Part shown: positions 28,223 through 36,889 of the stretch, piece after piece | How positions within the stretch are numbered: the first letter of the stretch is position 1 | Layout: each line of letters begins with the position of its first letter | NCBI RefSeq assembly: GCF_001463705.1 | Contig: NZ_BBWH01000024.1 | Location: 62,001-126,000 of the forward strand | Direction: 5' to 3' | DNA length: 64,000 nt | Source: Aureimonas sp. AU12 | Lineage (GTDB): Bacteria; Pseudomonadota; Alphaproteobacteria; Rhizobiales; Rhizobiaceae | Notes under the pieces: model-generated | The model's database searches: none | Seen by the model: the letters and a program-made list of their open reading frames with translations, nothing else | What the model was told of the DNA's origin: nothing | Translations under genes and position numbers: made by a program

Positions 28223-30322
28223 TTGAGCGACAGGCCGGCGTCGATCCAGAAGGGGCGGGCGTCCCGCAGCCTTGCCGCGGATTCCGACGACCCCATTCCA
28301 CTGCGCTTCGGCGACGATCCGCGCGTCTGGGCCTGCTGGCTCTACTACGAGGACCGGCTGACGCAGGGCGAGATCGCCGAGGCAATGGGCGTCTCGCGCG
28401 CCACCGTCAACGCCTATCTCGCCGATGCCCGCGAACTCGGCATCGTCAATATCGCGCTCGATCCCGCCCGCCTCGCCTCGCTGGCGGTGGCGCAGGCGCT
28501 CAAGGCCCATTTCGGCCTGCACGACTGCCTCGTCGTGCCGGTGGGCGATCCCGCCGGCCCCTCGATCGAACGCCTCGGCTCGGCCGGCGCGCTGGCCATG
28601 CGCAAGTTCGTGCGCTCCGGCCATACGGTGGCGGTCGCCTGGGGGCGCACGGTGCTGGCCGTCGCGAAGGCCGCCGCCTCGCCCGGCCTGCAGGACGTGA
28701 CGGTGGTGCAGGCGACCGGCGGCATGGCGGCGGATTCGCCCTGGACCCCGGAACTCTGCGCCGCGACGCTGGCGGAGGCGCTCAACGGGCGCTGCGTGCC
28801 GCTGACCGCGCCCGGCGTCGTGTCCTCGCTGGCGATGCGCGACATGCTCCTCGCCGAGCCCTTGCTGCGCACCCAGTTCGCCGCGCTCGGACGGGCCGAA
28901 CGCGCGCTCTTCGGCATCGCGTCGCTGCGCCCGAACTCGACGATCCACACGAGCGGTTTCTTCGATTCGGTGCCGCTGCAGGACTATCTCGCCCGCGGCG
29001 CCGTCGGCGTCGTTGCCGGCCGGTTCCTCGACGCGCACGGCGCGCCGGTGGCGGGGCCGCTCGACGAGCGCACGGTCGGCATCGAACTCGCCGACCTCAA
29101 GCGGATCGAGCGGCGCATCGCGGTGGCCGGCGGCTACGACAAGGTGCCGGCGATCCTGGCCGCGTTGCGCGGCGGCTATGTCGACGTGCTCGTCACCGAC
29201 GCGGCCACCGGCAAGGGCATTCTCGATGCCGACGGCGCGCCGCCGCTCGCCACGCCCCGCCGGCCCGTGCGCATATCCACGCCCTCCGCCGGTTCGCATG
29301 CCGAGCCGGGACGCCGCTTCGTCAAGAAATTCCTCAACGATCCCGACGACGTGGTGGAGGAGATGCTCGACGGCGCCCATCGCGCCCATCGCGACCATCT
29401 CGAACCCGTCGCGGGCACGCGGCGCGGCTTTCGCGCCCGCTCCGGGCCGCGGCCGGGCAAGGTCGGGCTCGTCACCGGCGGCGGGGCGGGGCACGAGCCC
29501 TGCTTTCTCGGCTATCTCGGGCGCGGCATGGCCGATGCCGTGGCGGTCGGCAACATCTTCTCCTCGCCCCCGCCCGATCCGATCCTGCGCTGCGCGCGCG
29601 CTGCCTCCGGCGGGGCCGGCGTCCTGTTCGTCTACGGCAATTATGCCGGCGACACGATGAACTTCGAGATGGCGGCCGAACTGGTGGGCGAGGAGGGCAT
29701 TCCCGTGCGCACCGTCGTCACCACCGACGATGTCGCCTCCTCGGCGCTGGAGGACCGGGACGGGCGGCGCGGCGTCGCCGGCAACGTCTTCGTCTTCAAG
29801 ATCGCGGGCGCGGCCTGCGACCGCGACTGGCCGCTGGAGCGCTGCGAGGCCGTGACCCGCCGCGCCAATGCCCGCACCTACACGATGGGCGTCGCGCTCG
29901 AGCCCTGCTCGATGCCGCAGAGCCGACGCACCAACTTTTCGCTCGGTCCCGACGACATGGAGGTCGGCGTCGGCATCCACGGCGAGCCCGGCATCCTGCG
30001 CGAGCCCGTGCGCCCGGCCGACGAGATCGTCGACACCGTGATGGACCGCATCTTCGCCGAGATGCCGGCCGCGCGGGGAGACCGGGTGGCGGTGCTCGTC
30101 AATTCCTTCGGCTCGACGCCGCTGATGGAGCTCTACCTTCTCTATCGCCGCGTCGAGCAGCGGCTGGAGGCCAAGGGCGTCGCAGTCGCGCGCAGCCTCG
30201 TCGGCCATTACTGCACCTCGCTCGACATGGCGGGCGCCTCGATCACCATCCTGCATCTCGACCCCGAACTCGCCGACCTTCTGGAGCATCCATGCGATAC
30301 GTCGTTTCTGCGCATCGGCTGA
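28223..30322 (+). CDS. Fused SorC-type transcriptional regulator and dihydroxyacetone-kinase DhaK domain
   Basis: A 699-residue two-part protein. Residues 30-80 form a helix-turn-helix (YYEDRLTQGEIAEAMGVSRA) and about 85-330 a SorC/DeoR-type sugar-binding effector domain (ATGGMAADSPWTP, LFGIASLRPNSTIHTSGFF). Residues 345-699 are a full DhaK kinase domain. DhaK catalytic residues are all present: His424 in GGGAGHEP, Asp477 in YAGDTMNF and His586 in GIHGEPG. The 53- and 162-residue spacings equal those of His56, Asp109 and His218 in E. coli DhaK. The TTG start has GGGGAG six bases ahead. No linker stop or frameshift is seen. It probably senses or phosphorylates a C3-C4 ketose and regulates the adjacent transporter and kinase genes. 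Confidence 0.92.
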   Translation: MSDRPASIQKGRASRSLAADSDDPIPLRFGDDPRVWACWLYYEDRLTQGEIAEAMGVSRATVNAYLADARELGIVNIALDPARLASLAVAQALKAHFGLHDCLVVPVGDPAGPSIERLGSAGALAMRKFVRSGHTVAVAWGRTVLAVAKAAASPGLQDVTVVQATGGMAADSPWTPELCAATLAEALNGRCVPLTAPGVVSSLAMRDMLLAEPLLRTQFAALGRAERALFGIASLRPNSTIHTSGFFDSVPLQDYLARGAVGVVAGRFLDAHGAPVAGPLDERTVGIELADLKRIERRIAVAGGYDKVPAILAALRGGYVDVLVTDAATGKGILDADGAPPLATPRRPVRISTPSAGSHAEPGRRFVKKFLNDPDDVVEEMLDGAHRAHRDHLEPVAGTRRGFRARSGPRPGKVGLVTGGGAGHEPCFLGYLGRGMADAVAVGNIFSSPPPDPILRCARAASGGAGVLFVYGNYAGDTMNFEMAAELVGEEGIPVRTVVTTDDVASSALEDRDGRRGVAGNVFVFKIAGAACDRDWPLERCEAVTRRANARTYTMGVALEPCSMPQSRRTNFSLGPDDMEVGVGIHGEPGILREPVRPADEIVDTVMDRIFAEMPAARGDRVAVLVNSFGSTPLMELYLLYRRVEQRLEAKGVAVARSLVGHYCTSLDMAGASITILHLDPELADLLEHPCDTSFLRIG

Positions 30323-30368
30323 TGACCGCGCGGCCCCGCGCGGCGTCCGGCGGGCAAGGGCGGGCGCG

Positions 30369-31049
30369 ATGACGACGCCGGCTTCCACGACCCAGGGAGC
30401 ATCGGACGGGCATCCCGGCGAGGCGCTGGTGCGCATGTTCGCGCTGGCCTCCGCCGCCATCGAGGCCGAGCGCGATGCGCTCTGCGATCTCGACGGGGCC
30501 ATCGGCGACGCCGATCACGGCACGACGATGGCGCTGGGCCTGCGCGCGGTGGTAACGGCGCTGGGGCCGCCCGGCCGCGACGCGATCGCCCCGTCCGAGG
30601 TGTTCCGCACGGCGGCCGCCGCCTTTCTCGACGCGGTCGGCGCCTCCACCGGACCGCTCTATGCCACCGGCTTCCGGCGCGCCGCGCAGCGCCTGGACGG
30701 CGCGGACGCCTTCGGGCTCGCCGAGCAGGCCCAGATGCTCGCCGCCATCGCGGCCGGCATCGCCGAGCGTGGCAAGGGCGGGCGCGGCGACAAGACGATG
30801 CTCGACGCCTGGCTGCCGGCCCGTGATGCCGCCGAGGTGGCGTTAGTGCGTGGCGACGCGCCCGTCGCCTTCTGGAATGGCGTGGTGGCGGCCGGCGGGG
30901 AGGGCGCCGAGGCGACGCGCTCGATGGTGGCGTCGCGCGGGCGCGCCGCCCGTCTCGGCGAGCGCTCGCTCGGCCATCTCGACCCCGGCGCCGTCTCGGC
31001 CGTGCTCATCCTCAAAGCGATGGCGGCGGTGTTCGGCCCCGCCGGCTGA
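30369..31049 (+). CDS. dhaL: DhaL-type kinase subunit, first copy
   Basis: The 226-residue nucleotide-binding subunit that pairs with a DhaK. The Mg-nucleotide aspartates lie in LDGAIGDADHGTTMA (about residue 40). GASTGPLYATGF, RGDKTMLDAWLPA and GRAARLGERSLGHLDPGAVS are the other family blocks. Its N-terminus is about 20 residues longer than a minimal DhaL. It begins 46 bp after the regulator-DhaK fusion and is probably its dedicated partner, distinct from the second dhaL at 36890. No DhaM phosphotransfer subunit is present in the window. Confidence 0.9.
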   Translation: MTTPASTTQGASDGHPGEALVRMFALASAAIEAERDALCDLDGAIGDADHGTTMALGLRAVVTALGPPGRDAIAPSEVFRTAAAAFLDAVGASTGPLYATGFRRAAQRLDGADAFGLAEQAQMLAAIAAGIAERGKGGRGDKTMLDAWLPARDAAEVALVRGDAPVAFWNGVVAAGGEGAEATRSMVASRGRAARLGERSLGHLDPGAVSAVLILKAMAAVFGPAG

Positions 31050-31167
31050 GCTGGCGCTCCCGCCGCTCCTCACCCTTTCGATCCGAAACCCGCCCAGCCG
31101 CCGGGACGCTTCCCACTGGCGGCCGCTGCCGTGCGTGCAATGCACCATGGACGATGGCATTCTTGAG

Positions 31168-31197
31168 TTGACACATGTCGACGCTCCGTTGAATTAT
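31168..31197 (+). promoter_or_regulatory. Putative sigma-70 promoter with overlapping operator for the sugar transporter operon
   Basis: TTGACA at 31168-31173 and AATTAT at 31192-31197 are separated by 18 bases, a good -35/-10 pair in an otherwise GC-rich gap 92 bp before the ATPase gene. An inverted repeat GACA-CA-TGTC (31170-31179) covers the end of the -35 box, a sensible repressor site. The fused SorC-DhaK protein is the obvious candidate ligand, by inference only. Confidence 0.55.
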
Positions 31198-31288
31198 GTC
31201 AGGACCGGAGGTGACCGTGGGAGGTCGGAGTGTCCGGCGGATCTTTGACCGATAGTCGGAGGCCGGGTTCGGACGGGAGGTCTCCAGC

Positions 31289-32767
31289 GTGCAGCCATTG
31301 TTGAAGGTCGAGGGGCTCAAGAAGTCCTTTGGCGGCGTCGCGGCGCTCCGCGATGGTCGCTTCGAACTGGCGCCGGGCTCCGTCCATGCGCTGTGCGGCG
31401 GCAACGGCGCGGGCAAGTCCACCTTCCTCTCCATCGTCATGGGCATCCAGAAGCGCGACGCCGGCGCGATCTGGCGGCGCGGTGTGGAGGTCGAGTTCTC
31501 CTCGCCGGCCGAGGCGCTGGCGTCGGGCATCGCCATCATCGAGCAGGAGCTGAGCCCGGTTCCGCACATGAGCGTCGCCGAGAACATCTTCCTCGGCCGC
31601 GAGCCGACGCGCCGCTTCGGCGGCATCGACTTCCGGGCCATGAACCGCGAGGCGCAGCGCCTTCTCGACGAGCTGGAATTCGACATCCGGGCCGAGCGCA
31701 CGATGGCGACGCTCTCGGTGGCGCAGATGCAGCTCGTCGAGATCGCCAAGGCGCTGAGCCACGATGCCGAAGTCATCTTCATGGACGAGCCGACCTCGGC
31801 CATCGGCGAGCGCGAGGCGCAGCAGCTCTTCGCCGCCATCGCCCGGCTGAAGGCGCAGGGGCGCGGCATCGTCTACGTCTCACACCGCCTGTCCGAAATC
31901 TTCCAGATCGCCGACAGCTATACCGTGTTCCGCGACGGCGCCTACGTGGCGAGCGGCGCGATGACGGAGACCGACCGGCCCGGCCTCATCCGCATGATCG
32001 TCGGGCGCGAGCTCGGCGACGAATACATCAAGACGAACGCGCCGAGCGAGACGATCGGCCTCGCCGTCGAGAACCTCGCCAGCCCCGGCAAGATCGAGGA
32101 CATCTCCTTCACCGTGCGCAAGGGAGAGATCTTCGGCATCTACGGGCTGATGGGATCGGGCCGCACCGAGATCTTCGATGCCCTGTTCGGCCTCGACCGC
32201 CATTCGGTCGGGCGCATCCTCGTCGACGGCAAAGCGGTGGCGATCTCCAGGCCCGCCGACGCGATGGCGGAGGGGCTCGCCTTCGTCACCGAGGACCGCA
32301 AACAGACGGGACTGAATCTTGCCGACAGCGTGCGCGGCAATATCGGCCTCGCCAGCCTGCCGGAAATGAGCCCTGCCTTCGTCATGCGCCGCGCAGAGGA
32401 GGCCGAGGCCAGCACACGGATGATCGAGCGCTTCGCCATCAAGGCGGCGCGCGACACGATGCCGGTCTCTGGCCTTTCGGGCGGCAACCAGCAGAAGGTG
32501 GTGCTCGGCAAGTGGTTCCTGCGCCGGCCGCGGGTGCTGCTTCTCGACGAGCCGACGCGCGGCGTCGATGTCGGCGCCAAGCGCGAGATCTACCGCATCA
32601 TCTGCGACTTCGCCGCCGAGGGCGGCACGGTGGTGATGATCTCCTCGGAGATCGACGAGGTGCTCGGCATGTCCGACCGCATCATGGTGATGCGCAACGG
32701 GCGTTCGGCCGGCATCGAGGCGAGGGCGCAGGCCAGCGCCCAGTCGCTCGTCCACCTCTCGACCTGA
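31289..32767 (+). CDS. Sugar ABC transporter ATP-binding protein (RbsA type)
   Basis: A 492-residue double ATPase powering a ribose-type sugar or polyol importer. The first domain has an intact Walker A (GGNGAGKST, about 38) and Walker B VIFMDEPTSA (about 163). The second has the usual degenerate P-loop (GLMGSGRTEIFDALFG) but an intact signature (LSGGNQQKVVLGKW) and Walker B (VLLLDEPTRGVDVG), as in RbsA. The GTG start follows GGGAGG. First gene of the operon ATPase, permease, binding protein, SDR, DhaK, DhaL. Confidence 0.95.
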   Translation: MQPLLKVEGLKKSFGGVAALRDGRFELAPGSVHALCGGNGAGKSTFLSIVMGIQKRDAGAIWRRGVEVEFSSPAEALASGIAIIEQELSPVPHMSVAENIFLGREPTRRFGGIDFRAMNREAQRLLDELEFDIRAERTMATLSVAQMQLVEIAKALSHDAEVIFMDEPTSAIGEREAQQLFAAIARLKAQGRGIVYVSHRLSEIFQIADSYTVFRDGAYVASGAMTETDRPGLIRMIVGRELGDEYIKTNAPSETIGLAVENLASPGKIEDISFTVRKGEIFGIYGLMGSGRTEIFDALFGLDRHSVGRILVDGKAVAISRPADAMAEGLAFVTEDRKQTGLNLADSVRGNIGLASLPEMSPAFVMRRAEEAEASTRMIERFAIKAARDTMPVSGLSGGNQQKVVLGKWFLRRPRVLLLDEPTRGVDVGAKREIYRIICDFAAEGGTVVMISSEIDEVLGMSDRIMVMRNGRSAGIEARAQASAQSLVHLST

Positions 32768-32823
32768 CACAAGCGGGCCGCGCGCCACGCGCCCGACGCA
32801 ACTTGCCCGAAGGAACCTCACGC

Positions 32824-33828
32824 GTGTCCGACGTCCAGACTGCCACTGCCGGGAAGGGATGGTTCGGCTCCGACCGCCGTCGCCTGCTCATCCAGGAATA
32901 CGGCATCTTCCTCGCCTTCCTCCTTCTCGTCGTCATCCTCTCGGTGTCGAACGAATACTTCCTGACCGCGGGCAACATCTCGAACGTCCTGCTTCAGACG
33001 TCGATCAACGGCATCCTCGCCATCGGCATGACCTTCGTCATCCTGACGCGCGGCATCGACCTGTCGGTGGGCTCGGTGGTGGCGCTCGCCGGCATGGTCA
33101 GCGCGAGCTTCGCCACGACCTCGGCGGCGGGCGTCGCGGGCGGCCCCTATCCCGTGGCGCTGGCGCTGGCGGTCGGCATCCTCGTCGGCGTCGCATCCGG
33201 CGCGCTCATCGGCCTCATCGTCTCGCGCTTCGCGGTGCCCGCCTTCGTGGCGACGCTCGGCATGCTCTCGGCGGCGCGCGGCATGACGCTGATCTACGGC
33301 GGCGGACGCCCGGTGCCCGGCCTCGTGCCCGACTTCCGCTGGATCGGCACCGGCAACATCCTCGGCGTGCCGATGCCCGTGGTGATCCTCGCCGTGGTCT
33401 TCGCCCTGTCCTGGTGGATCCTCGCGCGTACCCGCTTCGGCCGCTACATCTACGCCGTCGGCGGCAATCCGCATGCGGCCAAGACGTCCGGCATCGACGT
33501 CTCGCGCATCCGCTTCCTCGTCTACGTCATCTCCGGCGCGCTGTCGGGCCTCGCCGGCATGATCCTTTCGGCGCGCACCGGCTCGGCCCTGCCGCAGGCG
33601 GGCATCGCCTACGAGCTCGACGCGATCGCCGCCGTGGTGATCGGCGGCACCAGCCTGTCGGGCGGCGTCGGGCGCGTCACGGGAACGCTGATCGGCGCGC
33701 TGATCATCGGCGTCATGAACAACGGCCTCGATCTCATGGGCATCCAGTCCTACTACCAGCAGATCCTCAAGGGGGCGCTGATCGTGGGGGCCGTGATGCT
33801 CGACCAGAAGCGCAATCAGGGGGCCTGA
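32824..33828 (+). CDS. Sugar ABC transporter permease (RbsC type)
   Basis: A 334-residue inner-membrane permease with about ten membrane segments. Family blocks: GMTFVILTRGIDLSVGSVVA (about 75-95), LGMLSAARGMTLIYGGGRPV, GRYIYAVGGNPHAAKTSGID and AVVIGGTSLSGGVGRVTGTL. The start is GTG 32824, with a GAAGGAA sequence upstream. Probably forms a homodimer with the preceding ATPase. Confidence 0.95.
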   Translation: MSDVQTATAGKGWFGSDRRRLLIQEYGIFLAFLLLVVILSVSNEYFLTAGNISNVLLQTSINGILAIGMTFVILTRGIDLSVGSVVALAGMVSASFATTSAAGVAGGPYPVALALAVGILVGVASGALIGLIVSRFAVPAFVATLGMLSAARGMTLIYGGGRPVPGLVPDFRWIGTGNILGVPMPVVILAVVFALSWWILARTRFGRYIYAVGGNPHAAKTSGIDVSRIRFLVYVISGALSGLAGMILSARTGSALPQAGIAYELDAIAAVVIGGTSLSGGVGRVTGTLIGALIIGVMNNGLDLMGIQSYYQQILKGALIVGAVMLDQKRNQGA

Positions 33829-33929
33829 GAAGGCCCCGGCACGATCCGACCGGTGCTGGGAGCGCCGGTTCGAGACCCGCAGGCGGGCGTCAGGACGACG
33901 CCGCCGCGATCCTTGAGGGAGGAAGACCG

Positions 33930-34913
33930 ATGAAGAAGATGATGCTGGCGCTGGCCATGGCGAGCGCGCTCTACGCCCCGTCCGCGATGGCGCAGGAGAA
34001 GCTGAAGATCGGCGCGACCGTCTACGGTCTGAACGCCGAGTTCATGCAGATCTGGACCGCCGCGCTGCAGCAGCACCCGGCCGTGAAGAGCGGCGAAGTC
34101 GAGGTCACCGTCTTCGACGGTCGCTACGACGCACTGGTCCAGCAGGAGCAGTTCAACACGATGATCACGCAGAAGTACGACGCGATCATCTTCGTGCCGA
34201 TGGACGTCGAGGCCGGCGCTGCGCCGGTGCAGGCCGCCGTCGATGCCGGCATCCCGGTGGTCGGCTCGAACGCCCGCGTCAATTCCGACGTCCTCACCGC
34301 CTATGTCGGCTCCAACGACGTCGAGGCCGGCGAGCTCGAGGGCAAGGCCGTGCTCGACAAGATGGGCTGCAAGGGCAATCTCGTGATCATCGAGGGCCCG
34401 ATCGGCCAGTCCGGCCAGATCCAGCGCCTTGAGGGCAACGAAAAGGCGCTCGCCGCCTGCCCCGACGTGAAAGTGCTGGAGAAGCAGACCGGCAACTGGT
34501 CGCGCGCCGAGGCGCAGACCCTGATGGAAAACTGGCTGACCTCGCATCCCGGCCAGATCAACGGCGTCATCGGCCAGAACGACGAGATGGCGCTCGGCGC
34601 GATCGAGGCGATCAAGGCCGCCGGCCTCGACGTCAAGAGCTTCGCCATCGCCGGCATCGACGGCGTCACCGACGCGATCAACTCGGTGAAGGCCGGCGAG
34701 ATGGCCTCGATCCTGCAGGATGCGAACGCGCAGGCGCAGGGCTCGCTCGACATCGCCATCAAGGCCGTCAAGCCCGACTACCAGCCGCAGTCGCCGATCT
34801 GGAAGCAGTATCCGTCGATGGAATGGGCCGACGGCAAGGCCAAGAACTACCTCGTGCCCTGGACGCCGGTCACCACGGCGAACGCGGACCAGCTGCTCGA
34901 GAGCCGCAAGTAA
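33930..34913 (+). CDS. Periplasmic sugar-binding protein of the ABC importer (RbsB type)
   Basis: A 327-residue type I periplasmic binding protein: signal peptide to residue 21 (ending SAMA) and a two-lobed binding fold with LKIGATVYGLNAEFMQIWTA, DAIIFVPMDVEAGAAPVQAA and GVIGQNDEMALGAIEA. Strong ribosome binding site GGGAGGA before ATG 33930. The binding-site residues do not by themselves reveal the ligand; the genes downstream favour a polyol or short ketose. A stem-loop around 34929-34955 follows the gene and may favour higher expression of the binding protein. Confidence 0.94.
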   Translation: MKKMMLALAMASALYAPSAMAQEKLKIGATVYGLNAEFMQIWTAALQQHPAVKSGEVEVTVFDGRYDALVQQEQFNTMITQKYDAIIFVPMDVEAGAAPVQAAVDAGIPVVGSNARVNSDVLTAYVGSNDVEAGELEGKAVLDKMGCKGNLVIIEGPIGQSGQIQRLEGNEKALAACPDVKVLEKQTGNWSRAEAQTLMENWLTSHPGQINGVIGQNDEMALGAIEAIKAAGLDVKSFAIAGIDGVTDAINSVKAGEMASILQDANAQAQGSLDIAIKAVKPDYQPQSPIWKQYPSMEWADGKAKNYLVPWTPVTTANADQLLESRK

Positions 34914-35036
34914 CCTCCCTTGAGGGCAGGGGGCGGCGCTTTGCGTGCCGCCTCCGCCGAATCGCTTCGCCCGGCGCTGTCGCCGGGCGAAGCGGCCGAT
35001 CCTTCCCTTTCGCGCGTATCCGACGGAGCCCGCCCG

Positions 35037-35807
35037 ATGACCGACGCCGCCCCCCCGATCGACCTCGACTTCTCGCTCGCCGGAAAGGTCGCCCTCGTCA
35101 CCGGAGGCGGTTCGGGCATCGGCCGCGCCGTGGCCGAAGCCTTTGCGAAGAAGGGCGCCCGCGTCGGCCTTCTCGACATGAACATGAATGCTGCGAACGA
35201 GGCCGCGGCGGCGCTGCCGAAGGCCGCGGCCTTTCGCTGCGACGTCTCCGACCCCGTGTCCGTCGAGGCGGCCTTCGCGGCGGTCGCGCAAGCCTTCGGC
35301 AGCCCCGACATCGTCGTCAGCAGCGCCGGCATCGTGGCGCTGGCCCCGGCCGAGGCGCTGACGCTCGACCAGTGGGACCGCACGATCGCGATCAACCTGA
35401 AGGGCACCTTCCTCGTCTCGCAGGCTGCCGGGCGCGCGATGATCGCGGCCGGGCGCGGCGGGCGCATCGTCAACCTCGCCTCGCAGGCCGGCACGGTCGC
35501 GATCGAGGAGCACGTCGCCTATTGCGCCTCGAAATTCGGCGTCATCGGCCTGTCGAAGACGCTTGCCGCCGAGTGGGGCCGGCACGGCATCACCGTCAAC
35601 ACGATCTCGCCGACGATCGTCCTCACCGAACTCGGCAAGTCGGCCTGGGCCGGCGAGAAGGGCGAGGCGGCCAAGAAGCGGATCCCGACCGGGCGCTTCG
35701 CCTTCCCCAACGAGATCGCCGCCGCCGCCGTCTTCCTCGCCTCCGATGCCGCCGCGATGATTAACGGCGCCGACCTTCTGGTCGATGGCGGCTACACCAT
35801 TCTCTGA
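35037..35807 (+). CDS. SDR-family polyol dehydrogenase
   Basis: A 256-residue short-chain dehydrogenase. The NAD(P) motif is TGGGSGIG (about residue 22) with an acidic residue in LLDMN after strand 2, favouring NAD. The catalytic tyrosine and lysine are in YCASK (about 162). The closing block FPNEIAAAAVFLASDAAAMI and a C-terminal GGYTIL are typical of the threitol/xylitol/sorbitol-type dehydrogenases. In this operon it probably oxidises an imported polyol to the ketose that DhaK-DhaL phosphorylates. Confidence 0.9.
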   Translation: MTDAAPPIDLDFSLAGKVALVTGGGSGIGRAVAEAFAKKGARVGLLDMNMNAANEAAAALPKAAAFRCDVSDPVSVEAAFAAVAQAFGSPDIVVSSAGIVALAPAEALTLDQWDRTIAINLKGTFLVSQAAGRAMIAAGRGGRIVNLASQAGTVAIEEHVAYCASKFGVIGLSKTLAAEWGRHGITVNTISPTIVLTELGKSAWAGEKGEAAKKRIPTGRFAFPNEIAAAAVFLASDAAAMINGADLLVDGGYTIL

Positions 35808-35856
35808 CGCTCGCAAGTGTCACCCTGACCTGCTCGAACCAACGGATCGTCCCGAC

Positions 35857-36852
35857 ATGCAGCGCTTCATCAACAATCCCGACGAGGTCGTCGACGACAC
35901 CGTGAAAGGCTTCGTGAAGGCCCATCGTGACCTCGTGCGCCTGTCCGAGACGAACCGGCGCGTCGTTATCTCAACCGCCGCGCCGGTTGCCGGCAAGGTC
36001 GGCGTCGTCACCGGCGGCGGCTCGGGCCACGAGCCCGCCTTTATCGGCTATACCGGCCGCAACATGCTGGACGCGGTGGCGGTCGGCGAGCTCTTCTCCT
36101 CGCCCACCGCCAAGAGCTTCCACGAGGCGTTCAAGGCCGCCGATGCCGGCAAGGGCGTCGTCTGCCTCTACGGCAACTATGCCGGCGACAACATGAACGT
36201 GAAGATGGCCGCCAAGCTCGCGGCCAAGGACGGGATCGAGATCGCGACCGTGGTCGCCAACGACGACGTCTGCTCGGCTGGGCCGGACGAGCGCGCCAAA
36301 CGCCGGGGCGTGGCGGGCGAGATCTTCCTCTGGAAGATCGGCGGTGCCAAGGCCGCCGAGGGCGCCTCGCTCGAAGAGGTGCGCGCCACCGCGCAGCGCG
36401 CGATCGATGCCTGCCGCTCGGTCGGCATCGGCCTCGGCCCCTGCACCCTGCCGGCGGTCGGCCATCCCAACTTCCAGATCGAGCCCGGCACGATGGAGGT
36501 CGGCATCGGCCATCACGGCGAGCCCGGCATCCGCATCGAGCCGCTGAAGACCGCCGCAGAGGTCGCGCGCGACATGGCCGCGATCGTCCTTGACGACCAT
36601 GCACTGGCGGCGGGCACCGAGGTCGCCGTCCTCGTCTCCGGGCTCGGCGCGACGCCGCTGAACGAACTCTACATGCTCTACGACACGATCGAGACCGAGA
36701 TGGCCGCGCGCGGGCTGACCGTCCACAAGGCGCTCATCGGCAACTACTTCACCTCGCTGGAAATGGTCGGCGCGACGCTGACGGTGCTGGCGCTCGACCC
36801 CGAGCTGAAGCGGCTCCTCGATGCCGACGCCCGCTGCCCGGCCATGGCCTGA
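35857..36852 (+). CDS. dhaK: DhaK-type kinase substrate-binding subunit, stand-alone copy
   Basis: A 331-residue DhaK. It carries the substrate-binding and catalytic residues His58 (GGGSGHEPAFIGY), Asp111 (YAGDNMNV) and His220 (GHHGEPG), with the same 53- and 162-residue spacings as the E. coli enzyme. In the family, the last histidine forms a covalent hemiaminal with the ketose. It lies 49 bp behind the SDR gene and 37 bp before dhaL. It resembles the fused DhaK at 28223 in motifs but has clearly diverged, so it is not a recent duplicate. Substrate may be dihydroxyacetone or an erythrulose. Confidence 0.93.
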   Translation: MQRFINNPDEVVDDTVKGFVKAHRDLVRLSETNRRVVISTAAPVAGKVGVVTGGGSGHEPAFIGYTGRNMLDAVAVGELFSSPTAKSFHEAFKAADAGKGVVCLYGNYAGDNMNVKMAAKLAAKDGIEIATVVANDDVCSAGPDERAKRRGVAGEIFLWKIGGAKAAEGASLEEVRATAQRAIDACRSVGIGLGPCTLPAVGHPNFQIEPGTMEVGIGHHGEPGIRIEPLKTAAEVARDMAAIVLDDHALAAGTEVAVLVSGLGATPLNELYMLYDTIETEMAARGLTVHKALIGNYFTSLEMVGATLTVLALDPELKRLLDADARCPAMA

Positions 36853-36889
36853 CGGTTCTTCGCCCTTCTTCGATAAGGATATGAGACGA

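Noticed and set aside
28223-30322. Two adjacent genes wrongly merged by a frameshift
   Set aside because: The frame is continuous, the spacing of catalytic residues is exact, and no start codon with a ribosome binding site is evident at the DhaK boundary near residue 340. I keep it as a fusion, with the check listed in the findings.
33829-33929. Possible tRNA-like sequence (GGTTCGAGACCC) between the permease and binding-protein genes
   Set aside because: The T-loop-like string has no matching acceptor, D or anticodon arms around it; it is an intergenic spacer of the transporter operon.
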